DNA from: JAABVY01 sp964627935
GTDB taxonomy: Bacteria; Zixibacteria; MSB-5A5; JAABVY01
Direction of reading: 5' to 3'
NCBI GenBank assembly: GCA_964627935.1
Contig: CAZVLB010000001.1
Location: 186,001-250,000, forward strand
Length of the DNA stretch: 64,000 nt
Part shown: positions 57,372-64,000 of the stretch, one piece after another
How positions within the stretch are numbered: the stretch's first letter is position 1
How the letters are laid out: the number at the start of each line of letters is the position of its first letter
The notes under the pieces: model-generated
The model's input: only the letters and a program-made list of their open reading frames with translations
What the model was told of the DNA's origin: nothing
Databases searched by the model: none
Translations under genes and position numbers: made by a program

Positions 57372-59753
57372 ATGAAAACAGGTAAAAAACAGGCTGCAAA
57401 GCAGAAAAAAATAAACCCGGATGATCCCCTGGCGATGCTGGAGGTTTTCGACACCCTGGAAGTCGGCCTGCTCAGGCTCGAGAAGAGAAAGCTGAGCGCG
57501 CCGTATCGACTGAAATGGCCGGGCGGAAGCGATATAATCGACCTGGTCTATAGTTATGAAGAGGATGTCTTCGATCCCGATGATCCCTCTCATCAAAATC
57601 TGGCCAACATGATTGCCGCACAGGTGGCGTTGAACTATGGGCTGTTTTGCAAAAAGCTGATATTTAATGGCAATTTCGACAGTGTCGATCAGCGCTTTTT
57701 ACGCGATATAGCCGACAATACCGCGCGGGAAATTTATGTTAAAAAGTTTCTTGAGGAAAATCCATTTCTAATCGGCCCGGCTTCCGAGATGCCCATAGTC
57801 AAGCAAAAATCATATTTACGATCAACGCTTGAATTTCCATCAGCCGGCAAAGCCGGCAAACCGAAATGGAAAATGTGGACCTCTGATAAAGATAAACATT
57901 GCATTCTCTCGAGCGGCGGCAAGGACAGCCTGCTGAGCTATGGTCTGCTAAATGAAGCCGGCAAGGAGACTCATCCGATTTTCGTCAATGAATCCGGCCG
58001 TCACTGGTTCACCGCCCTGAATGCCTATCGATATTTCAAAGATAATATTCCCAATACGGGCCGTGTATGGGTAAATTCTGACCGTGTCTTCGCCTGGATG
58101 ATTCGTCATATGCCATTTATTCGCGAGGATTTCGGCAAAGTTCGTTCTGATGAATATCCGATACGGCTGTGGACTGTGGCGGTATTTTTATTCGGGGCAT
58201 TGCCGCTTATGCGTAAACGCGGAGTGGGCCGTTTGATAATCGGCGATGAATATGATACCACCAATAAGACAAGCCATAGGGGCATAACACATTATGACGG
58301 GCTCTATGATCAGAGCCGTTATTTCGATGATGCCCTCTCGCGCTATTATATGCAGAAGGGCTGGTCGATAAGCCAGTTCTCACTACTGCGCCAGATGTCT
58401 GAGATGCTGATCGAAACCGTGCTTGTAAAACAATATCCCGATCTGCAGAAACATCAGGTGTCCTGCCATGCCGCGCATAAAGAGGGGGAACGCGTATATC
58501 CCTGCGGCAAGTGTGAAAAATGCCGGCGAATTGTGGGTATGCTGACGGCCATTGATGCCGATCCATCAGCCTGCGGCTATTCTGCCGATCAGATAAAAAA
58601 ATGCCTGCAGGACCTGGCACAAAAACCGGTTCATCAGGAAGCGCCCGGCAGGGAGCATATGAATTTCATGCTCCAGCAAAGAGGTATTGTTCAGTTTGCA
58701 GGTGAGATGCAGAAAGCGGTTCGCGAACATCCGGTTATCATGATGCTGCGATTTGCGCCGGAGAGATCACCTATGACAGGAATGCCGGTAGACCTGAGAC
58801 GGCCGGTTTATGAGATCGTCATGCAATATGCGGATGGCGCGGTGCGTCGGGCAGGCAAAAAATGGGAGGATTTCGATCCACTGGCCGATTCATCCATAGA
58901 GCAGCCCTACGCCTTTGAAATCCTTTCCAATAAAAAGGGCAAATCCGGGACCGACTCAAAACGAACTAACCGTAATAAATATCTATGGTCCGAATTGACC
59001 TGGCCCGAGGCGGAACAGCGCCTGAAAGAGGTTGATGTAGCCATTCTGCCTGTAGGCGCGATCGAACAGCATGGGCCGCATCTGCCACTGGATGTCGATG
59101 CATTTGATGCCGATTACCTGGCGCGTCGCATTGCCGAAGCGTGCAGTGATCCGAAACCACTAATACTGCCATTGATAGCCTATGGCGTGTCATATCATCA
59201 TGATGATTTCCCCGGCACACTCAGCATCAACAATGACACGCTTTCCAGGCTGATCTATGAGATTGGTATCTGTGTGGCCAAAAACGGTATCAAAAAGCTG
59301 GTCATATTAAATGGTCACGGAGGCAACAGCCCGTCATTAAACTACGCCGCCCAGATGATCAACCGTGATGCGCGCATTTTTGCCTGTGTCGATACGGGTG
59401 AAACAAGCGATGTGGATATATATGAAATCGTAGAAACCCACAATGATGTTCATGCCGGCGAATTTGAGACCAGCACCAGCCTGGCAACAAGACCTCATCT
59501 GGTAAAAATGAATGAAGCTCATCGAAGTGTGCCCAGGTTTTCCAGCCGCTATCTCGATTTTACATCAAAAAGAGGCGTCCTATGGTATGCCTACACCGAC
59601 AAGATTTCCGAAAGCGGTGTAATGGGTGATCCCACTCTTGCCAGCGCCGAGAAAGGCAAGAAGATGTGGGAGATTATGATCGCTCACCTGGTGGCATTCG
59701 TGGAGGATCTGAAAAGCATGACACTGGAAGAGATTTATCAGAAAAGATATTAG
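57372..59753 (+). CDS. Fusion: MurL-like PP-loop domain with creatininase-family amidohydrolase
   Basis: A single 793-residue chain. Residues 20-460: a PP-loop ATP pyrophosphatase domain with SGGKDS (181-186) and a C365..C378-x2-C381-x2-C384 zinc-like cluster (VYPCGKCEKC). Its order (N-terminal LVYSYEEDVF part, SGGKDS, GDEYDTTNKT, FSLLRQMSEML, then the Cys block) matches what I recall of MurL, which adenylates and epimerises the terminal Glu of UDP-MurNAc-Ala-Glu. Residues 538-790: a creatininase domain with VGAIEQHGPHLPLDVD (E565, H567, D576), NGHGGN, and VHAGEFETS (metal residues intact). The linker (520-536) is Lys/Ser-rich. The fold of each half is clear; the joint reaction is not known. 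Confidence 0.85.
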   Translation: MKTGKKQAAKQKKINPDDPLAMLEVFDTLEVGLLRLEKRKLSAPYRLKWPGGSDIIDLVYSYEEDVFDPDDPSHQNLANMIAAQVALNYGLFCKKLIFNGNFDSVDQRFLRDIADNTAREIYVKKFLEENPFLIGPASEMPIVKQKSYLRSTLEFPSAGKAGKPKWKMWTSDKDKHCILSSGGKDSLLSYGLLNEAGKETHPIFVNESGRHWFTALNAYRYFKDNIPNTGRVWVNSDRVFAWMIRHMPFIREDFGKVRSDEYPIRLWTVAVFLFGALPLMRKRGVGRLIIGDEYDTTNKTSHRGITHYDGLYDQSRYFDDALSRYYMQKGWSISQFSLLRQMSEMLIETVLVKQYPDLQKHQVSCHAAHKEGERVYPCGKCEKCRRIVGMLTAIDADPSACGYSADQIKKCLQDLAQKPVHQEAPGREHMNFMLQQRGIVQFAGEMQKAVREHPVIMMLRFAPERSPMTGMPVDLRRPVYEIVMQYADGAVRRAGKKWEDFDPLADSSIEQPYAFEILSNKKGKSGTDSKRTNRNKYLWSELTWPEAEQRLKEVDVAILPVGAIEQHGPHLPLDVDAFDADYLARRIAEACSDPKPLILPLIAYGVSYHHDDFPGTLSINNDTLSRLIYEIGICVAKNGIKKLVILNGHGGNSPSLNYAAQMINRDARIFACVDTGETSDVDIYEIVETHNDVHAGEFETSTSLATRPHLVKMNEAHRSVPRFSSRYLDFTSKRGVLWYAYTDKISESGVMGDPTLASAEKGKKMWEIMIAHLVAFVEDLKSMTLEEIYQKRY

Positions 59754-59759
59754 ACTTAT

Positions 59760-60827
59760 ATGAAAATACGCTCACTGGATTTTCGGATCCACGAATTCAA
59801 ACTCAGCGAACCCTACACGATCGCATATGAGACTATCGATACCGCGCCCAACGTATTCCTGCGTATTGAAACGACCGGCGGACTGATTGGCTATGGATGT
59901 GCCGCGCCGGATTTTGAGGTCACAGGCGAAACTGCCGAGAGTGTGACCGGGGCCATAGCCGGCATTATAGAACCTGCTGTAATCGGTAAAAATCCATTGC
60001 GAATTGCCGCAATAATCGAATCCATAAGAGAACCGATGAAAAGCCATCCCTCGGCCCTGGCTATGCTGGATATGGCGCTTTACGATATTATCGGAAAGTC
60101 CGCCGGCATGCCTCTTTATATTTTTCTGGGTGGTTACCGCGAGCGTATCAAGACCAGCATTACAATAGGAATTTTGAATGTTGACGAAACTGTGCGACGA
60201 GCAGAGGATCTGGTTTCACGCGGTTTTAAGGTGCTGAAAATAAAGGGCGGAAAAAATGTCGATGATGATATCGAGCGCATCATGAGGGTGCGTGAAAATG
60301 TCGGCAAATCGATTGAATTGCGCTTTGATGCCAACCAGGGCTATAATCTGGAACAGGCCATGAAATTCGTAAAGGAAACCCGCCGCGCCAAGGTCGAGCT
60401 CCTGGAGCAGCCGACTCCAAAAGGCGAACCCGATCTTCTGGGACGGGTTGCCAGCGAAGTTGCGATTCCTGTTATGGCCGATGAAGGCCTGATGACATTA
60501 CGTGATGCATTCCGTCTGGCACGACGTGATCTGGCGGATATGATCAATATCAAATTGATGAAAGTCGGGGGGATATTTAATGCCATACAGATTAATTCCG
60601 TTGCCCGTGCGGCTCGTCTTGAAAGCATGGTCGGATGTATGGATGAGGCCGGACTGGCGATATCAGCCGGGCTTCATTTCGCGCTGGCCCGTCCCAATGT
60701 GCTCTATGCCGATCTGGATGGCCATTTCGATCTGATCGATGATCCCACGGCAGAAGCGGTTATTCTAAAAAACGGTGTCCTTTATCCAACCGGCCAACCC
60801 GGCCTGGGCTTCAATCCCCCATTTTAA
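59760..60827 (+). CDS. Enolase-superfamily dipeptide epimerase (Ala-Glu epimerase type)
   Basis: A 355-residue enolase-superfamily enzyme. The active site follows the Bacillus L-Ala-D/L-Glu epimerase almost position for position: KIK (K160, K162), D190, E216, D241 (metal), K265, and the DxD loop YADLDGH (D318, D320) that in that family binds the free amino end of a dipeptide. N-acyl-amino-acid racemases usually lack this loop. It should invert one residue of a small peptide. It starts 6 bases after the fusion gene. Its 3' end overlaps the minus-strand NrfD gene by 17 bases. Confidence 0.92.
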   Translation: MKIRSLDFRIHEFKLSEPYTIAYETIDTAPNVFLRIETTGGLIGYGCAAPDFEVTGETAESVTGAIAGIIEPAVIGKNPLRIAAIIESIREPMKSHPSALAMLDMALYDIIGKSAGMPLYIFLGGYRERIKTSITIGILNVDETVRRAEDLVSRGFKVLKIKGGKNVDDDIERIMRVRENVGKSIELRFDANQGYNLEQAMKFVKETRRAKVELLEQPTPKGEPDLLGRVASEVAIPVMADEGLMTLRDAFRLARRDLADMINIKLMKVGGIFNAIQINSVARAARLESMVGCMDEAGLAISAGLHFALARPNVLYADLDGHFDLIDDPTAEAVILKNGVLYPTGQPGLGFNPPF

Positions 60828-62745
60828 CATCATGTTTTGCTGCAAAATCCATGAATTCTATGAGTGCCGGTTGTAAAGAGCTATGGCAGCTGGAACAATG
60901 GCTGAGGTTTTTCTTTGCCGCTCGATGCTCCTCTTGCTCGTGACACTCAATACAATTCTTGTGCATTGCGTTCCTGTATGAGTCGGCATGCGCCAGTTTT
61001 AAGCCTCCCAGATCCTGCTCTTTGATCTTCATATCCTGCTGATGGCATTCAACGCAGGCTTTGGCGTTATCCGCCGTATTCGGCCGTGAGGCATCATGAC
61101 AGAACCGGCAGGAATGATTGGCCGGCTGCATGGCATTAATTTCTTCCTTTTCAGCAACAAAATTCATATGACTGTAGTGGTCAAAAATATATGTTTCGTC
61201 CAGCATATTGGAATGACAGCGATAACAGGGCGTGGCATTGTCATGAGGCATGGCAATATGATGGCATTTCTGACAGGACTGCTCCTTGCCGAGACGATCC
61301 TGATGATCCTTATGAGGGAATTCTGTTTTGACATCGTCCCGGTTACCGTCAATCAGCAGGGTCTCCCTTAGCTGGTCAACTCCAATCGCCGGCTTTATGT
61401 TCGGGTTGGGGCTGCTGGCATTTGAGTATGGCGGATAAAATACAACCCATGTCAGCGGGATAGTTATCATGATTATTAATGACACCCGCTGAAGCCCGCT
61501 CATCAGGACATTGTTCCAGACATGTGAAAAGCGGTCGAAGGCATAAGTGAAAACATCGGATTTCTCCATACGCCTTTTCCAGCTTTCATCGAAAATCGGG
61601 AATTTTTCGGAAATGAACAGAAACGCCAATGCCGCCGCAGCTACTATTCCAAGGCTCAATCCCCATTCCGCAAGTGACGGAAAGTAGGGCACCTGGGCAT
61701 CGTGAAAATAGGCGAATATACCTACATCCAGACGGTTCAGTACAAGTCCGAATGATGCCATGAAAGCGGCCGTGCTCAATCCGGATGGCGACCTGCGAAT
61801 TCCGGGGACAGCTATTAAGGCTATCGGTACGATTACGGCGATTAGCATTTCAAAAATAAAAAGCAGGCTCTCCCATGATCCATTGTAAAGCAGTACAAAT
61901 TCCCCGGCTCTTCCCAGATCTATTAGCTTCAGAATAAGATATATGCTCAGTATCGAGGATGCAATAATCGCCAGGTTCGATAGCGGCTTCATCTGGGGTC
62001 CGGCAAAAACCTCGGAGCCATTGGGCTTGATCCCCGAATTCATTCCGAGCCCGTAAATCGGATCCGGATCATACAGGCGGGCATACATGATGCGCACAAA
62101 TATGATGAACATCATTCCGCCGGCCATGGCTGAGATGATAAAGAACAAGGGTAGCCAGGCTGAATACCAGAGCGCATGCAGACGCAGGGGGGATACAAGA
62201 AACAGCGATCCCAGGGATGAATGGTGCAGGCTGGATAATGTGATACCCAGTATTACCACGCCGAATGCTATTTTGTGAAGTATGTGAGATATCTTTTCTG
62301 CCCCGAGTCTTTTCAGTATGGTCGGACTCAATTCGATTGAGGTCACTGTGAAATATAATATCACGCACCAGAAGACCTCGAACAGGAATGAATGCTCGTT
62401 CCACATTACAAAGGGATGCCAGAATCTTTGTGGCAGGCCGATATCGAAAAGCAGGGCCAGGCACGATGAACCGTAACCCAGAAAAGCAATCAGGATAGCA
62501 GGCTTGACCAGTGGCCTGAATTTCTCCAGCTTGAGCACATAAACCAGAAAGCCGACCGTAAATCCGCTGGTTGCAAGCGCTACCCCGGCCACCATGTTCA
62601 TAATTTTCCACAGTCCCCAGGGCATCTGATCAGTAAGGTTGGTGGTTGCTCCCAGCCCGTACCAGAGTCGAAAAACCCCCACAACCAGGGCTATGATTGC
62701 CAGAAACCAAAGGACATCCTTTATAACTCTTAACTTGCTACTCAT
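60811..62745 (-). CDS. NrfD-type quinone-linked subunit fused to a six-haem cytochrome c
   Basis: A 644-residue membrane protein. The first ~430 residues form an NrfD/PsrC integral quinone-binding unit with about ten helices (AIIALVVGVFRLWYGLGA, ALATSGFTVGFLVYVLKLEK and so on). After a last helix the periplasmic end carries six CXXCH haem sites: CQKCH, CYRCH, CRFCH, CVECH, CIECH and CSSCH, with several distal His. So quinol oxidation and multihaem transfer sit in one chain. The start I take is ATG 62745, with AAGGG 8 bases upstream; the open frame begins 12 codons earlier. Partner of the Fe-S and NarI-like genes. Confidence 0.88.
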   Translation of the reverse strand: MSSKLRVIKDVLWFLAIIALVVGVFRLWYGLGATTNLTDQMPWGLWKIMNMVAGVALATSGFTVGFLVYVLKLEKFRPLVKPAILIAFLGYGSSCLALLFDIGLPQRFWHPFVMWNEHSFLFEVFWCVILYFTVTSIELSPTILKRLGAEKISHILHKIAFGVVILGITLSSLHHSSLGSLFLVSPLRLHALWYSAWLPLFFIISAMAGGMMFIIFVRIMYARLYDPDPIYGLGMNSGIKPNGSEVFAGPQMKPLSNLAIIASSILSIYLILKLIDLGRAGEFVLLYNGSWESLLFIFEMLIAVIVPIALIAVPGIRRSPSGLSTAAFMASFGLVLNRLDVGIFAYFHDAQVPYFPSLAEWGLSLGIVAAAALAFLFISEKFPIFDESWKRRMEKSDVFTYAFDRFSHVWNNVLMSGLQRVSLIIMITIPLTWVVFYPPYSNASSPNPNIKPAIGVDQLRETLLIDGNRDDVKTEFPHKDHQDRLGKEQSCQKCHHIAMPHDNATPCYRCHSNMLDETYIFDHYSHMNFVAEKEEINAMQPANHSCRFCHDASRPNTADNAKACVECHQQDMKIKEQDLGGLKLAHADSYRNAMHKNCIECHEQEEHRAAKKNLSHCSSCHSSLQPALIEFMDFAAKHDVKMGD

Positions 62746-63535
62746 TTTCATGACCCTTTTCAATTTTGGAATCGGATTCACTGTTTTCTTCTTCTATTTC
62801 CCTGGCTCTTTTCATTCTTCTACCGATAACCCAGTTCAGGCTGAGAACACCTGCCATAACTCCCAGCCCGATAAACGGTGTTTTGGAAATGAGCGGTTCG
62901 GTCAATTCGGGAATCGACATTTCCGCGGTTCGGGGCCAGTTCAGTTTCTGCAGGTCCACATCGGAGATATAAATAACCGATGTTCCCCCGAACTCATGCT
63001 CGCCCCAGATATGATTTTTATATCTTGCCGGATTCTGCTTGATCAGCTTTTGGGCCTCGCTGATAAGTTCCTCGCGTTCTCCGAATTTGAGAGCCTGATT
63101 GGGGCAGGCCTCGACACAGGCGGGCAATTTATTATCTTTTATTCGTTCGAAACACATGGCGCATTTCATCATGTATGGATGAGGGCTGTCCCATTCATAG
63201 CGCGGTATGTGAAATGGACAGGCCAGCATGCAGTAACGGCAGCCGATACATTTCTCCGCATCGTAAACAACCGGCCCATCCGGAGACTTGGTAATTCCGC
63301 CCACAAGGCAGGCGGAGACACAACTGGGTTCTACGCAGTGCATGCAGCTTTTGCGCGCAAAATGCCCATCTCCCAATTTTACGATAGTGGACAATCGATC
63401 CGCTGAAAGGCCGTCTCTGGATTTCACCGCGTCAACCTGCGCCTTTTCATAATCCAGATTATTCGCCTCGATGCAGGCATCGATACATTTCTCGCACCCA
63501 CTGCATCTGGTGACATCAACTAATATTGCATACAT
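62738..63535 (-). CDS. Four-cluster ferredoxin-like Fe-S subunit (HmcB/DsrO/NrfC type)
   Basis: A 265-residue Fe-S subunit with four [4Fe-4S] cysteine blocks: CSGCEKCIDAC, CMHCVEPSCVSAC, CIGCRYCMLACP, and CAMCFERI ... CVEACP. It bridges the NrfD subunit and a partner. The C-terminus carries one membrane helix (FIGLGVMAGVLSLNWVIG) and a charged tail. No Tat signal is seen at the N-terminus, which starts directly at the first cluster, so its side of the membrane is uncertain. Overlaps both neighbours: 8 bases with NrfD and 1 base with the upstream gene. Confidence 0.92.
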   Translation of the reverse strand: MYAILVDVTRCSGCEKCIDACIEANNLDYEKAQVDAVKSRDGLSADRLSTIVKLGDGHFARKSCMHCVEPSCVSACLVGGITKSPDGPVVYDAEKCIGCRYCMLACPFHIPRYEWDSPHPYMMKCAMCFERIKDNKLPACVEACPNQALKFGEREELISEAQKLIKQNPARYKNHIWGEHEFGGTSVIYISDVDLQKLNWPRTAEMSIPELTEPLISKTPFIGLGVMAGVLSLNWVIGRRMKRAREIEEENSESDSKIEKGHENE

Positions 63536-64000
63536 CAGACTCTGGCCTCCTCATCGAATAATGCCCTGGCCACCTTATCTCCGGCTCCCGGCCTGAGTTG
63601 CCAGTGCAGGCCGGAAATCCTGTCGAAGAAGTACAGCACTATATGGGCAAGTTTCGTAAACGGGATTATCAGGAACAGAAGCTCCGCGCTCAACAGATGT
63701 GTCAGCATCATGACCTGCCAGCTGAATGGATTGCTGGATGGATGAGACGCAAGGTAGCCTGTGGCAAATGGTATCAGGATCAGGATCAGCAGGAGGTAGT
63801 CAATCGGCTGGCTCATGGCTCTCTGGCGCCTGATAAACGTGCGCATTGAAATCAGAACAAGTATACAAACTATCGTGAACAGGGTCAGGAAATCGGCGAG
63901 GCCCTGTCCGATTGCCGGCAGATCAATGCCCAGGTAGTTCTCCCACAGGGCAATATGATCGGCCAGGAATATCGGTACGATTATGATCCCGATGTGAAAC
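63535..64000 (-). CDS. NarI/DsrM-like cytochrome b subunit, 5' end cut by window
   Basis: The frame is open from 63535 to the window end at 64000, so the N-terminus is missing. At least three membrane helices are visible (LTLFTIVCILVLISM, DYLLLILILIPFATGYL, LLSAELLFLIIPFTKLAHIV) with His residues in DHIALWE and THLLSAE and KLAHIV that could hold haem b, as in NarI and DsrM. An in-frame ATG at 63846 is internal, not the start. It forms a three-gene operon with the Fe-S and NrfD-multihaem genes. Confidence 0.8.
   Translation of the reverse strand, partial: FHIGIIIVPIFLADHIALWENYLGIDLPAIGQGLADFLTLFTIVCILVLISMRTFIRRQRAMSQPIDYLLLILILIPFATGYLASHPSSNPFSWQVMMLTHLLSAELLFLIIPFTKLAHIVLYFFDRISGLHWQLRPGAGDKVARALFDEEARV

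Noticed and set aside
1..64000. tRNA, rRNA, insertion sequences, phage genes, CRISPR-Cas
   Set aside because: I looked through all intergenic stretches and product lists and found no support for any of these.

Overview
The window looks like chromosomal DNA of an uncultured bacterium of the FCB side of the tree, most likely Zixibacteria or a close relative. The clue is a pair of secreted proteins ending in dockerin-type repeats of the form CGDANSDG..VSDAVY..NYIF..G, which I associate with that group. The cell wall and envelope are Gram-negative in type: PBP1C with an alpha-2-macroglobulin, lipoproteins, a beta-barrel-like protein, DsbD and periplasmic cytochrome c. GC content is moderate, genes are dense, and many neighbours overlap or use ATGA couplings. 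I see no rRNA, tRNA, CRISPR array, insertion sequence or phage module.

Layout. 1-7 kb: partial methyltransferase, a pyrophosphate-type phosphofructokinase, a zinc-ribbon mini-protein, a NikR-like regulator divergent from a ZnuA-like metal-binding lipoprotein, DUF192, DUF3299, and a degenerate PP2C with a coiled coil. 7-15 kb: pbpC with a 1.8-kaa alpha-2-macroglobulin that keeps its thioester motif. 15-18 kb: ScsB/DsbD-type thiol reductase and a redoxin. 18-22 kb: two secreted dockerin proteins (beta-helix plus VWA; papain-like peptidase). 22-24 kb: Asp-ligated ferredoxin and a REC-PAS-LuxR regulator.

24-52 kb is an almost entirely + strand stress-survival island. It holds a proline-rich peptide, a CBS protein, a LigD split into three genes (PE, LIG, POL), a six-BON protein, PRC-barrel proteins, coiled-coil stress proteins, PfkB, trehalose synthase TreT, BaeRF, a minimal SufCB-like pair, YqjD/YqjE-like membrane proteins, OsmC, PfpI, aldo/keto reductase, Rieske-AIF reductase, CopB, a Thermococcales-like trehalose/maltose ABC importer and a second REC-PAS-LuxR regulator. 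DNA repair, redox defence, metal efflux and trehalose handling fit desiccation, osmotic or oxidative stress.

53.0-60.8 kb is the most novel part. It is one tight operon: TetR regulator (under three 14-bp dyads repeated every 18 bp), MFS transporter, threonine-synthase-like PLP enzyme, DUF1611 (DgcN-like) protein, a fusion of a MurL-like PP-loop domain to a creatininase-family amidohydrolase, and an enolase-superfamily dipeptide epimerase with the full Ala-Glu epimerase active site. Three of the four enzymes point to stereochemistry of glutamate or glutamyl peptides. I propose an undescribed pathway that makes or recycles a D-residue-containing acyl-amino acid or small peptide. The product is unknown.

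60.8-64 kb, on the minus strand, encodes a membrane redox complex of the Hmc/Dsr/Tmc type: NarI-like cytochrome b (cut by the window end), a ferredoxin-like Fe-S subunit, and NrfD fused to a six-haem cytochrome c.
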